A DNA stretch of 62,544 nucleotides, taken from contig CADAAU010000016.1 of NCBI GenBank assembly GCA_902786015.1, positions 1 to 62,544 on the forward strand. The letters are read 5' to 3'. The notes beneath the pieces were generated by a model. The model was not told where the DNA came from. It did not search any database and saw only the letters and a list, made by a program, of their open reading frames with translations. Every line of letters starts with the position of its first letter. Positions within the stretch are counted from its first letter, which is position 1. Source of the DNA: an uncultured Coriobacteriaceae bacterium. GTDB taxonomy: Bacteria > Actinomycetota > Coriobacteriia > Coriobacteriales > Atopobiaceae. The position numbers were made by a program, and so were the translations under genes. Below, in pieces: positions 17,602 to 27,133 of the stretch.

Positions 17602-18651
17602 ATGCCCAACGAGGGGAGCTACGAAGCGGCTCTGCACCGCAGCAATCAGATCCAGGCCGACCTGAGCGAACATCCAGACAAGTATTGCATGCTCACGGGC
17701 GACCGACCTACGGGCCGTCTCCATCTGGGCCACTACTTTGGCACGCTGCGCGAGCGTGTGCGTCTGCAGGACCTTGGCATTCGCACCAACATCATCATCG
17801 CGGACTATCAGGTGATTACGGACCGCGACACTACCGAGCACATTGCCGACAACGTGCTCAACATGGTTATAGACTATCTTGCCTGTGGAATAGATCCCAA
17901 GCGTACGATGATTTTTACGCATTCTGCCGTGCCGGCTTTGAACCAGCTCATGTTGCCGTTCCTCTCGCTCGTGAGCGAGTCGGAGCTTCACCGCAACCCC
18001 ACCGTCAAGGCGGAGCAGGAGGCAAGTGGTCATGCGCTCACGGGTCTGCTCCTTACATATCCCGTGCACCAGGCGTGTGACATTCTGTTTTGCAAGGGCA
18101 ACATCGTGCCGGTTGGGCGCGATCAGCTGCCCCATATCGAGCAGACGCGGCTCATTGCGCGGCGATTCAATCAGCGCTACGGCAAAGTGTTCCCAGACGT
18201 TGACGGGCTTCTGACGAGCACGCCCATGCTCCCGGGACTTGATGGCCGCAAGATGAGCAAGAGCTATGGCAACGCCATATCGCTCTCTATGACCGATGCC
18301 GAGACCACCAAGCTCATTCGCAAGTCTCGCACGGACTCCGAGCGCAACATCACCTTTGATCCCGAGAATCGCCCTGGTGTCTCGGCGCTGCTCACCACAG
18401 CAGGCATCTGTACGGGTCGCGACCCGCAGGAGATTGCCGAAGAGATTGGCATGGGAGGTGCCGGACAGCTCAAGCGCTACGTGACTGAGGCCGTCAACGG
18501 ATACTTTGCCCCCATGCGCGAGCGTCGCCGCGAGCTCGAGCAGGACATGGACTATATCCATGACGTACTTGCCGATGGCAATCGTCGGGCGAACGAGATC
18601 GCAAACTCGACCCTTAACGAGGTCCGTGCTGCGATGGGAATGATCTACTAG
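17602..18651 (+). CDS. trpS: Tryptophanyl-tRNA synthetase
   Basis: 349 residues, class I aminoacyl-tRNA synthetase. The HIGH-equivalent is in TGRLHLGHYFG and the KMSKS motif is exact in LDGRKMSKSYGNA. It charges tRNA-Trp, the likely ligand of the T-box 4 kb away on trpB, but trpS itself has no T-box, so the two genes answer tryptophan limitation differently. The ATG at 17602 has an AAAGGA site; a possible -10 is TACAAT at 17556-17561. Confidence 0.95.
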   Translation: MPNEGSYEAALHRSNQIQADLSEHPDKYCMLTGDRPTGRLHLGHYFGTLRERVRLQDLGIRTNIIIADYQVITDRDTTEHIADNVLNMVIDYLACGIDPKRTMIFTHSAVPALNQLMLPFLSLVSESELHRNPTVKAEQEASGHALTGLLLTYPVHQACDILFCKGNIVPVGRDQLPHIEQTRLIARRFNQRYGKVFPDVDGLLTSTPMLPGLDGRKMSKSYGNAISLSMTDAETTKLIRKSRTDSERNITFDPENRPGVSALLTTAGICTGRDPQEIAEEIGMGGAGQLKRYVTEAVNGYFAPMRERRRELEQDMDYIHDVLADGNRRANEIANSTLNEVRAAMGMIY

Positions 18652-18679
18652 CCGGGACTGAGCTCTCGTCTGGCTTGGC

Positions 18680-18885
18680 GTGGTGCTCTGGGCTGGATTT
18701 TCTTTTCGTGTGGTTCGATTTGCTGAGAATGACTTTCGTGAGGGTGGATTGGCCACGCGAAAGTCATTCTCGGCTCAAATATGCTGACTTTGAGTTGAGA
18801 TTGACCTTTGTGTGGCGTTTTGAGCTCAGATGACGTTTCGTGTGGCAAGCGAAGCCACACGAAATCGAATTTCAGCTCAAGCAGG
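18680..18885. repeat. Second cluster of the CCACACGAAA / TCTCAGCTCA repeat family
   Basis: At least five copies in both orientations, including TTTCGTGTGG near 18703 and 18835, CCACGCGAAAGTCATTCTCG near 18751, and CCACACGAAATCGAATTTC near 18855, with GAGCTCAGAT and TTTCAGCTCA partners. It fills the space between the convergent trpS and helicase genes. Confidence 0.75.
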
Positions 18886-21480
18886 CCGGGTTGGAGTAGC
18901 GCGTATCCCAAAAGACTGCGCCAAAAGGTTGGGCAGAGTCTTTATTGTGCAGGTTTGTACACCCCTCCATTCCTCGGGGAACGCCTGTTGGAGTTCGTCC
19001 TCCAAGAAACGCTGGTCGAGCAGCAGCACCACGCCGTGGTCCTTCTCGGTTCGGATGAGACGGCCTACGGCTTGCAACACTTTGATCATGCCGGGATATG
19101 TGTAGGCATAGGCAAAGCCCTTGTCTTTCTTGGCATCAAAGTAGTTCTTTATTACTTCGTGCTCGTCTGAGGCGGGAGGCATCCCCGTACCCACCACGAC
19201 AACTCCAATGAGCGCCGCACCGGGAAGGTCGATGCTTTCGCCAAAGATTCCACCCAGTACACAGAGGCCGATGATGCTCGCTCCTGAATTGTGCGGTTGA
19301 CGGAATTTGGCAACAAAGCGCTCGCGTTCGTCTTCGCGCATGGCGGGGCGTTGTCGCAAGACGCCTATGCTGCTGTCCGTGAGGGGGCTCAGGGTCTTTG
19401 CGACTTCTTCCACCATGGCGTAAGAGGGTAGAAAGGCGAGGTAATTGCCGGGGCGTGCATGCGTCAGCGTTATAAGGTACTTGGCGATAAGAGCGTAGAG
19501 CTTGGGTCCGCGCCGCGAATAACGGGCGTTGACGTCCGACCCAATAAGTATTTGCCGATGCCGACTATCGAAGCTGGACTGCGCATACAAGGACGTGTCG
19601 TCGTCTTGGGCTGCAAGCAGCTTGCGGTGATAGTCCATGGGCAGCAACGTGCCCGAAAAGAACACTGCCGCCTTTGCCTGTTTGAGGCGTTCGGTGAGGT
19701 CATGGCTCGGATCTACGCAGTAGACCTTGAGCTTTCTGCTACCGTTTTCTGTCCGGCCGAGGAACGTGACGTACCCGGTTTCGGCCCGCTGAAAGGCACC
19801 AAGAAAGGCTCGGGTCCGCAAGCTCGTATCTCGTAGAGCGAGGAAGAGCTCTATCGCCTCGCTTGGGGAATCTGTGCCGTGTCCGTCTGCGCTGGTTCCG
19901 CCTGGGGTGGGGGAGATGTATTCGAGGGCAGCATCGAAGCCGGTTGCGAGTGCCGTAAGCGCATCGACAAATGCGTCGCTTACGTGGACCGCTTCATGAT
20001 GCGGCCGATTGCCGTCCCTCCTCGTTTCGTGTTGTGTTTTGGCCGTTAAGACCTTATTCCATCTGGGAAATGTGGCGATGACGGCGTGCACGGTCTGCAA
20101 CAACTCGGAGAGATCCTTCCGTGTGCGCAGGACTCGTTCGAGTTCTTTGAGCTCTGCCATGGTGAGTTCGGCACTGTACATGCTGCGCATGCGCTCCGGC
20201 AGGTTGTGCGCCTCGTCGACCAAATACACTACGCTGCTGTCTGGTTCGTCCGCAAGGCCGATGAGTCCTGCGGAAGGGGCAAACGCATAGTGATAGTCGC
20301 AAATAATGATGTCGGACCATTGCACCATGTCGCGCTGGAGCTCGTAGGGGCAGACGTGGTGCCGCGCAGCTACCTCCTCAATGCTGCCTGAGTTGAGTAC
20401 GTCATACGTAACAATGGCCTCATAGAGAGCGTCGTTGACTTGGTCGTAGTGTCCGCAGGCAAGCGGGCACTCGACGGGATTGCAGAGCGACGCCAGGGGA
20501 CGGGAGCGCATTTCTGTGCCCTTTGTTTTGGTACGGAGGGGACAGATTTTATTGCGGGCTGTAACGACCAGCACATTTGCGGCGAAGTGCTGCTGCCTGA
20601 GCAGATTCAGGCATTCGAGGACGGGGCCGCGCGTCACGGTCTTGGCCGTAAGGAAGACGATATGCGAGATTTTGCCAGCACCCATGGCCTTGAGCGTGGG
20701 ATACATGGTAGCAATCGTCTTACCGGAACCGGTAGGTGCCTGCACGTATAGGCGCTTATCCGCGCGGATGGCGTCGGTAACAGCATCTATTATTCTTTGC
20801 TGACCAACTCTCGGTTTGAGGGGGAACTCAAGAGCAGAAAGGGAACTCTCTCGCAGCTCGTCGTGACGGACCCTCCATGAGGCCCAGCGTTGTGCGGCGT
20901 CGAGAAGGGAGAAGAACCATGCTTCGATATCGGGTACGCTTCGCATGCGTTCGATTTGACGGACCTCGCCGGTGGTCATGCTCGCGTATGTGAGCCGGAC
21001 GTCGACTTGCTCTCCGAACGCAGTGGAAAGTACTGCAGACCCTCGTTTGCTGCGCAGGTAGAGGTATGCATAGCAGAGCGCCTGGGCCATGTGGGTGTTG
21101 ATGGGGTTCTCGATGTCGGACACGTCACGCGTTACGCCTTTTATTTCGTCGACGATGAGCGGATGGACTCCATCGTCAATGATGCCGTCGGCCCGGCCTT
21201 CGACGCGAAGGAAAAAGCCCTCCTGATCGCTCACGCTCTCTTCGTGAATGTCGAGGCGAGCGGCGTATGGGTCGAAGGCGTGACCGGGAAAGAAGATGGA
21301 GCACGCAAGCGGTACCTCTGCTTGGTAGGCATCGCCTCCTGCGGCCTGCAGCGTTCGGTGGATGTTGCTTCCGGACTGCATTGCCTCGATGCCGCTACGC
21401 CAATCGCCGTTTGAGTCTATATCTCCCGAGCGAAGGAGGAACTCGACGAGCCTACGCACAGACGTTCGCAGCGTTCGCAT
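18877..21480 (-). CDS. DinG/Rad3-like superfamily 2 DNA helicase with N-terminal nuclease-like domain
   Basis: 867 residues. The N-terminal 230 residues contain a PD-(D/E)XK-like core (DGIIDDGVHPLIVDEIKGV). Then come Walker A (YVQAPTGSGKTIATMYP), an Fe-S cluster region (CNPVECPLACGHY and HHVCPYELQRD), the DEAH box (VDEAHNLPERM), and the HELICc2 part (VFFSGTLLPMDYHRKLL). The ATG at 21480 has GAGGAGG upstream. This architecture is known from actinobacterial and firmicute DinG relatives in DNA repair; the exact substrate is unknown. Its 3' end overlaps the repeat cluster. Confidence 0.88.
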   Translation of the reverse strand: MRTLRTSVRRLVEFLLRSGDIDSNGDWRSGIEAMQSGSNIHRTLQAAGGDAYQAEVPLACSIFFPGHAFDPYAARLDIHEESVSDQEGFFLRVEGRADGIIDDGVHPLIVDEIKGVTRDVSDIENPINTHMAQALCYAYLYLRSKRGSAVLSTAFGEQVDVRLTYASMTTGEVRQIERMRSVPDIEAWFFSLLDAAQRWASWRVRHDELRESSLSALEFPLKPRVGQQRIIDAVTDAIRADKRLYVQAPTGSGKTIATMYPTLKAMGAGKISHIVFLTAKTVTRGPVLECLNLLRQQHFAANVLVVTARNKICPLRTKTKGTEMRSRPLASLCNPVECPLACGHYDQVNDALYEAIVTYDVLNSGSIEEVAARHHVCPYELQRDMVQWSDIIICDYHYAFAPSAGLIGLADEPDSSVVYLVDEAHNLPERMRSMYSAELTMAELKELERVLRTRKDLSELLQTVHAVIATFPRWNKVLTAKTQHETRRDGNRPHHEAVHVSDAFVDALTALATGFDAALEYISPTPGGTSADGHGTDSPSEAIELFLALRDTSLRTRAFLGAFQRAETGYVTFLGRTENGSRKLKVYCVDPSHDLTERLKQAKAAVFFSGTLLPMDYHRKLLAAQDDDTSLYAQSSFDSRHRQILIGSDVNARYSRRGPKLYALIAKYLITLTHARPGNYLAFLPSYAMVEEVAKTLSPLTDSSIGVLRQRPAMREDERERFVAKFRQPHNSGASIIGLCVLGGIFGESIDLPGAALIGVVVVGTGMPPASDEHEVIKNYFDAKKDKGFAYAYTYPGMIKVLQAVGRLIRTEKDHGVVLLLDQRFLEDELQQAFPEEWRGVQTCTIKTLPNLLAQSFGIRATPTRPA

Positions 21481-21582
21481 ATTGCCTCCTCAGGTGTGTA
21501 TGTCGGACTTCCAATCATGGTAATCCAAGTTGCTGTTTAACCCAGCGGCGGTCTGCCTGGATGCGTGGTGGTATGCGGCTAG

Positions 21583-21615
21583 GGCAAGCGGTGGGGAGCA
21601 TCCTCATCGCTTGCC
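21583..21615. repeat. Short member of the GGCAAGCGATGGGG hairpin family
   Basis: GGCAAGCGGTGGGGAGCATC pairs with CCTCATCGCTTGCC with one or two mismatches. Relatives lie at 26965, 29190 and 34632. Confidence 0.6.
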
Positions 21616-21762
21616 TCCGGAAGTGAACAGGGAACAGTTCTAATCCGTAACTAATTCAATTCCCTAAGGTGGGAGAACGACTATGTCGTATTGCAATGAT
21701 GAGACCAAACAGGAGTATTATAGAAGCACTAATGTCATACATTGTGCAGGTTGGGAGGCCCC

Positions 21763-24090
21763 GTGGATATCTTGATTCGCTTCATGATAATCGTGGGCAG
21801 TCTCCTCATGGTATACAACATCTTTCGTTGCTATGGGTTCGTCAAACGGATGCGCGGCTCGAGCGCATGGAATCGTCCCCAGTGGTATTTGTATGTCCCT
21901 CTCGCGCTGCTAATTGGTTTTCTTTTGGGATACGTTTTTGTGGGGCTGGTTGGCGACCCCGATCTGGTGATTGCAGGAATCCTGTTTGGTGGTAGCTGGT
22001 TCGTGTTCATCGTTTTGGGTCTCTTGTATGGCATCATCGATCGACTGCGAGAAGAAGAGATTCTTTCGAGGTCGCGTTACGAATCCGCTCAAGAGGAACT
22101 CGAAACGATGTCGAGAAAATACTTGGCGGTGTTTCATGTCAACGTCACGCAGGACGTCATCGAGAGCAGGGGTGGAACCGGCCTGAGCGAACGCGAACGA
22201 CTGGTGGAGACGTTTACGGGACTCATGGAATACAAGCAGGAACAGCTTGTGGATCCGGCCTTCGACGCGAAGAACACTCAGCAGTTTAGTCGCGAGGGTC
22301 TGCTTTCCGCATTTCAGCGCGGGGACACGGTGTTGGAGAAGACGCTGTGCTTGCTGGAGGAAGGGAGCCTTCCCACCTTCGTCCGTCTGGTCTTTAGGCT
22401 CGCGGCGAAGCCGGAGACGCATGACGTGATGGCGTTTATTACCGAAGAAGAATGCAATGACGAGATGGTGAGTGGCGTCCTGCTCAACAAGGCTCTTATT
22501 GAGCAGTTCGACATGATTACCTATTTGTGCAGGGGCCACTACGAGGTGGTCATTGGCGACAGCAACAGGATTCGTCGTGGAAGCGTTTTTCCGTATGAGC
22601 GCAGCGGCGACTACGAGCACTACCTTCGGGAACAGATTGCCCCCGTAATCCAGGGAAGCCAAAGCGAGCGAGAGGCCTCGCTTGACGCATTGAGCTTGCA
22701 GCAGATCCAGAAGAACCTCGACGAGCACGAACCGTATGAGGTGAACATATCGTGCTTGGTCGATGGGGGCGTGTACTACAAGCGCTTTGTGTACTATGTG
22801 GTCGATAGAAGGGCCGGATTCTACCTTCTCCTCAAATCCGACACGACGGAAGCCCGCAAGGAAGAGATGGAGCGAAATGACCGCTTGCGCGTAGCGTTGG
22901 AGGAGGCGCGGCATGCGAGCTTGGCAAAGACGACATTCCTCTCGAACATGTCCCACGACATTCGCACGCCCATGAACGCGATTGTTGGGTACACGCAGTT
23001 TGCTCTCAAGACCGATGACATGGGCGAGGTCAAGAGCTACCTCCAAAAGATAGACGTCTCGAGCCAGTACTTGCTGACGCTTATCAACGACGTGCTCGAG
23101 ATGAGTCGCATCGAGAGTGGTCGGCTCGAGTTGGAACTTGCCCCCATGAACGTCGTCGAGGTGATGGACGACCTTCGTGGCGTGTTTGACACACAGATGG
23201 CCGAGAAACGCATTGCATACGAGATACTGATCGAGAGCATCCATGACGAGTGGGTCATGTGCGACAGGTCGAGGCTCAATCGCGTCTTGCTCAATTTGCT
23301 GGGCAATGCCTATAAGTTCACGCCTGAGGGAGGCTCCGTCACGGTATGTCTCACGCAGCTTGAGTCCGAAAGCGACGACGTAGCCGTCTTTGAGCTGAGG
23401 GTAAAAGACACGGGCATTGGCATGTCGGAAGAGTTCGCCAACCACGTGTTCGAGGCATTCGAGCGAGAACGAAACACGACGGCCAGTGGCATCCAAGGCA
23501 CTGGCCTTGGTATGGCCATCACCAAGCGCATTGTGGATACGATGGGCGGTACCATTGAGGTGTACTCCACAAAGGGCGTGGGCACAGAGTTCGTTATTCA
23601 TCTTGCTTTTGATGTGTGCGAATCAATACTCGATCAAGTGGTGGAGTCAAACAAGGGCGACGTGGACGATATCGAATTCGAGGGAAAGCGGATTCTTCTG
23701 GCGGAGGACAACGATATAAACCGCGAAATCGCAACCATGTTGCTTGAGGAGTTCGGTTTTGTGGTGGACGAGGCCGTCAACGGGCGGGAAGCGGTAGACA
23801 TGCTCGTGGAGGGCGGACCGGGCTACTATGACATCGTGGTGACTGACATCCAGATGCCTGTTATGGATGGCTACGAGGAGGCTCGTACGATTCGCTCCTT
23901 GGACGACGCGCGTCTCGCTCAGGTCCCCATCGTTGCCATGTCGGCTAATGCGTTCCAAGAGGACATACGCATGGCTACGGAGGCTGGCATGGACGGCTAT
24001 ATCAGCAAGCCCATAGACGTTGAGGATGCGCTGGGCACGTTGTACGACGTTCTGGCGAACTCAAGGTCCGCTCAAAGGCATGAGCATTAG
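21763..24090 (+). CDS. Hybrid sensor histidine kinase / response regulator
   Basis: 775 residues from a GTG at 21763 (GGGAGG upstream). Three hydrophobic segments occur in the first 100 residues, then a coiled linker, a PAS-like region (about 120-370), the HisKA H-box (FLSNMSHDIRTPMNAIVGY), the HATPase N-box (NRVLLNLLGNAYKFTPEGG), G1 (KDTGIGMS) and G2 (GTGLGMAI), and a C-terminal receiver with phospho-acceptor in VVTDIQMPVMDGYEEA and the conserved lysine in YISKPID. No output domain, so signal must pass to an Hpt or partner protein not seen here. An ORF start at 21742 (TTG) is less likely. Signal unknown. Confidence 0.88.
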   Translation: MDILIRFMIIVGSLLMVYNIFRCYGFVKRMRGSSAWNRPQWYLYVPLALLIGFLLGYVFVGLVGDPDLVIAGILFGGSWFVFIVLGLLYGIIDRLREEEILSRSRYESAQEELETMSRKYLAVFHVNVTQDVIESRGGTGLSERERLVETFTGLMEYKQEQLVDPAFDAKNTQQFSREGLLSAFQRGDTVLEKTLCLLEEGSLPTFVRLVFRLAAKPETHDVMAFITEEECNDEMVSGVLLNKALIEQFDMITYLCRGHYEVVIGDSNRIRRGSVFPYERSGDYEHYLREQIAPVIQGSQSEREASLDALSLQQIQKNLDEHEPYEVNISCLVDGGVYYKRFVYYVVDRRAGFYLLLKSDTTEARKEEMERNDRLRVALEEARHASLAKTTFLSNMSHDIRTPMNAIVGYTQFALKTDDMGEVKSYLQKIDVSSQYLLTLINDVLEMSRIESGRLELELAPMNVVEVMDDLRGVFDTQMAEKRIAYEILIESIHDEWVMCDRSRLNRVLLNLLGNAYKFTPEGGSVTVCLTQLESESDDVAVFELRVKDTGIGMSEEFANHVFEAFERERNTTASGIQGTGLGMAITKRIVDTMGGTIEVYSTKGVGTEFVIHLAFDVCESILDQVVESNKGDVDDIEFEGKRILLAEDNDINREIATMLLEEFGFVVDEAVNGREAVDMLVEGGPGYYDIVVTDIQMPVMDGYEEARTIRSLDDARLAQVPIVAMSANAFQEDIRMATEAGMDGYISKPIDVEDALGTLYDVLANSRSAQRHEH

Positions 24091-24124
24091 CGAGGAAAGC
24101 CGTTACCTCTTGGTGGGCTGCGTG

Positions 24125-25753
24125 TTAGGACGTCGTGCGCGCATAGCTTCGAATCAGTGCCTCGGCGATGCGAATGCCATCAGTTGCGGCGCTCATGATA
24201 CCTCCGGCATAACCCGCGCCCTCTCCACATGGCCAGAGCCTTGGAGTGCTTATCGACCTGCCCTCTTTGTCGCGCGTGACGCGAATTGGGGAGCTGGAAC
24301 GAGTCTCGACGCCCGTAAGCACGGCGTCTTTGGCCGAGAAGCCATGCAGTTTGCGGTCCATGCGAGGTATGGCGGCCCTCAGCGTCTCCACGATGTAGGC
24401 TGGCAGGCAGCCGTCGACTGACTCCCACCTGACACCACGTGGATAAGTGGGTATCACGGCTCCAGGCGACGTCGAACGGCTCTTGCTGAGGAAGTCTCCT
24501 ACCAGCTGTGCGGGTGCCACAAAGCCTCCTCCTCCCAGCTCGAAGGCCTTTTGTTCGCAGCATCGCTGCAGCTCGATGCCGGCAAGCACATCGTCCCCCT
24601 CAAGGTCATCGGGAAAGACGTTGGCAAGAAGACCAGCGTTGGCGTTTGTGCCGGCTCGGTCCGAAAGGCTCATGCCATTGGTGACCACGCCCTCGTTTTC
24701 GCTTGCCGCTGCCACCACGAAGCCACCGGGACACATGCAAAACGAGAATGCGCTACGCTCCGAAGGTAGATGCTCCGCAAGTTTATAGGGTGCCGCTCCC
24801 AGTGCGGGATGACCTGCCGCGGACCCATAGAGTGCACGATCGATTGCCTGTTGCACATGCTCGATGCGGACGCCCATGGCAAAGGTCTTGCGTTCGAGCG
24901 AGACGCCTCGGTCTCGAAGGAGCAAAAAAATGTCTCGCGCGGAGTGCCCGCATGCGAGGACGACGTCGTGGGTGTTCAAGATGGATTCCACGCCGTCATG
25001 CTCCAGACGGACGCCTTTGACGCGACCGTCCCTCAGGAGCAGGTCGGTGACGCGTGTCCTAAGGCGCACTTCTCCACCAAGGCGTTCGATTTGCTCAACA
25101 ATGCTCGTCACGACATGAGGCAGTACGTCACTTCCCACGTGAGGTTTGGCATCCCACAGGATGCGCCTTTGTGCTCCCGCCTCAACGAGTGTCTGCAATA
25201 TGAGGCGGTGCGCAGGGCTTTTTGTTCCGGTGCCGAGCTTGCCGTCCGAGAAGGTGCCCGCACCACCCAATCCGAACTGGATGTTGCTTTCTGTGTCCAG
25301 ATTACCTGTGTCGTTGAAGTGGGCGACCTTGCGCGTACGCCGTTCCGCATCGTCCCCGCGCTCAAGGAGTATTGGCGCAAGACCTGCGCTTGCCAAAGCC
25401 AGAGCGCAGAACAGGCCCGCGCATCCCGCGCCAACGACAACGGGTCTGTCGTCCATGGTCACCTGCCGCTCAGGCAGTTCGTATGGTGTCTCGTCAACGA
25501 TGCGCGCAGCCTTTCCGGCTCGTTGTATGGCATGCCGCTCGTTCGACTTCAACGAGAGCCGCACTGAGAAAAGCACAAAGATGTTGGAGCGCTTCCTTGC
25601 GTCAATGGATCGGCGGCGCAGCGAAAGCTGTTGGATGTCGGATTGTTTCACGCGCAGTTTCTTTGCCGCAGCGTTCCGACAGGCCGCCAACTCGCATTCT
25701 TCGGTGCCGTCGAGCTTGGTGAGGGGGATGCGGATTCCGCTGAGGTCAATCAT
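24125..25753 (-). CDS. NAD(P)/FAD-dependent oxidoreductase (large, FAD-dependent protein family)
   Basis: 542 residues. An N-terminal domain of about 95 residues rich in basic residues precedes the FAD-binding GxGxxG motif in VVGAGCAGLFCALA; further signatures are NIQFGLGGAGTFSDGKL and a C-terminal GEGAGYAGGIMSAATDG. This family is widespread in anaerobes, with no assigned substrate. The ATG at 25753 overlaps the stop of the preceding flavoprotein gene by 4 bp (ATGA), so the two are coupled. The ORF start at 25861 lies inside that gene. Confidence 0.85.
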   Translation of the reverse strand: MIDLSGIRIPLTKLDGTEECELAACRNAAAKKLRVKQSDIQQLSLRRRSIDARKRSNIFVLFSVRLSLKSNERHAIQRAGKAARIVDETPYELPERQVTMDDRPVVVGAGCAGLFCALALASAGLAPILLERGDDAERRTRKVAHFNDTGNLDTESNIQFGLGGAGTFSDGKLGTGTKSPAHRLILQTLVEAGAQRRILWDAKPHVGSDVLPHVVTSIVEQIERLGGEVRLRTRVTDLLLRDGRVKGVRLEHDGVESILNTHDVVLACGHSARDIFLLLRDRGVSLERKTFAMGVRIEHVQQAIDRALYGSAAGHPALGAAPYKLAEHLPSERSAFSFCMCPGGFVVAAASENEGVVTNGMSLSDRAGTNANAGLLANVFPDDLEGDDVLAGIELQRCCEQKAFELGGGGFVAPAQLVGDFLSKSRSTSPGAVIPTYPRGVRWESVDGCLPAYIVETLRAAIPRMDRKLHGFSAKDAVLTGVETRSSSPIRVTRDKEGRSISTPRLWPCGEGAGYAGGIMSAATDGIRIAEALIRSYARTTS

Positions 25754-26937
25754 GCCGTCACCTTCCTTGCGGCGGCAGTTCCCGCCACCATGCCGCTTTT
25801 CCATGCCCATGCAAGGTTGAAGCCACCACATGGTCCGTCGATGTCGAGGGCTTCTCCACAAGCACCTATGTGTTCGTCAGTCGCAAGCTGTAATGACGTG
25901 GGATCGAACGCCTCGACGGCGAGACCTCCTCGTGTAAGCTGCGCCTGTCCGCCTTCTGCAGGTCCCAGCACGCGATAGGTGAGTGCCCTTGCCTGTGTGA
26001 GCGCACGTTCACGAGAACCCGAGGAAGCAAGTAGGGCTTGGGAGATTGCGGGATCGAGCAGTCCGTCGAGCGTCGTGCGACCGAGCTTGCTGGCGCGTGT
26101 GTCATCGATTCCCGGCAGCAGGTCCAGCACGATGGTGTCGTTCGGCCGTGCGTGGCGTGAGAAATTGAATATCACGATGCCCGATAGCCCATACGCGCGA
26201 AACAGCACCTCACCGCGTTCTTCAAGAAGGACGCAACCTTTGCGCTCGAGTCGCGCGCGTACACGAACGCGTCGTCCGTCGAGTTCTGTCAATAGAGGGC
26301 CATCGCATGCGAGCGGACAAAGTGCTGGCGTTGCGGGTTTCTCGGGAATTCCAAGGTCCAGCAGGGTGGTGGAGCCTCCACCCGTGGCGATTATGAGGCT
26401 GTGCGCATGCAGATGTGCATCGTCCGGCTTTTTGAATTCGCAGCAATACGTGATGTCGAGCCCGTCTGCCGTCCGGCGGATACGTCGAACGTCGCGTGCT
26501 GGTGCGAGCGTGACGCCTGCCGCCTGCGCTCTCGTGAGTAGTATGTTACGCACGGAGGCCGCTTGGCGGCTGAGCGGGTAGAGCCGGCCTTCTTCCTCCT
26601 CTTCCCATGCGAGTCCGCAGGACTCAAAAAAGGAGAGCACGTCAGCAAGCCATGAGTTCCCACAGACGGCTTCGACGAATTCCGGATGGTTAAAGAGCGC
26701 CGGATTCAACGAGGTGTTGGCAAAGTTGCAACGTCCGTTGCCTGTCGCTAGAATCGTGCGTCCGCACTCTGCGTCACGTTCGAGCACGACGGTGTGAGCG
26801 CCGTATTCGGCAGCATGGATCGCCGCCACGAGACCTGCCGCTCCACCGCCCACGATGCAGACGTCGGTTTGGGCGGGAACCACGACGGAAGCTGCCCGTT
26901 TGAGCAGTTCAGCTCGTCTGCGTGCTCGTTGTGCCAT
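25750..26937 (-). CDS. BaiN/HI0933-family flavoprotein
   Basis: 395 residues. FAD motif VCIVGGGAAGLVAAIHAAEYG near residue 26 (quoted in part), then the family signature TILATGNGRCNFAN, later LIIATGGGSTTLLDLG and the C-terminal CGGFNLAWAWKSGMVAG. HI0933-like proteins are flavoproteins; BaiN of some gut bacteria acts in bile-acid dehydroxylation, but most members have no proven substrate and I do not assign one. The ATG at 26937 follows GGGAGGA. Upstream is a hairpin of the shared family. Confidence 0.88.
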   Translation of the reverse strand: MAQRARRRAELLKRAASVVVPAQTDVCIVGGGAAGLVAAIHAAEYGAHTVVLERDAECGRTILATGNGRCNFANTSLNPALFNHPEFVEAVCGNSWLADVLSFFESCGLAWEEEEEGRLYPLSRQAASVRNILLTRAQAAGVTLAPARDVRRIRRTADGLDITYCCEFKKPDDAHLHAHSLIIATGGGSTTLLDLGIPEKPATPALCPLACDGPLLTELDGRRVRVRARLERKGCVLLEERGEVLFRAYGLSGIVIFNFSRHARPNDTIVLDLLPGIDDTRASKLGRTTLDGLLDPAISQALLASSGSRERALTQARALTYRVLGPAEGGQAQLTRGGLAVEAFDPTSLQLATDEHIGACGEALDIDGPCGGFNLAWAWKSGMVAGTAAARKVTA

Positions 26938-26964
26938 GTGTCCTCCCTGTATGCCGAGTGTGCT

Positions 26965-27055
26965 AAGCGATGGGGATACTCCCCTTTGCCTTACTCGTGG
27001 GCCCACAAGCCAGCCTACGGGCCGTCCAGGCAAAGGGGAACAGTCCCCATCGCTT
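26965..27055. repeat. Long hairpin of the AAGCGATGGGGA family
   Basis: Left arm 26965-26990 (AAGCGATGGGGATACTCCCC then TTTGCC) pairs with right arm 27029-27055, with mismatches only in the middle; loop of 38 bases. It sits between the BaiN-type gene and the cation efflux gene, upstream of the former. Confidence 0.75.
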
Positions 27056-27133
27056 GCCCCGACCACATGCCACCACGCATTTTAGACTGCCCGCTGCCGG
27101 ATGTGAACGTACTTTGATGTCGATTGCGTTCTG

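Noticed and set aside
17536..18756. 406-codon open frame antisense to trpS
   Set aside because: trpS motifs are exact; the antisense frame has no family.
21910..23601. 563-codon open frame antisense to the histidine kinase
   Set aside because: No motif, and the plus strand shows all kinase boxes.
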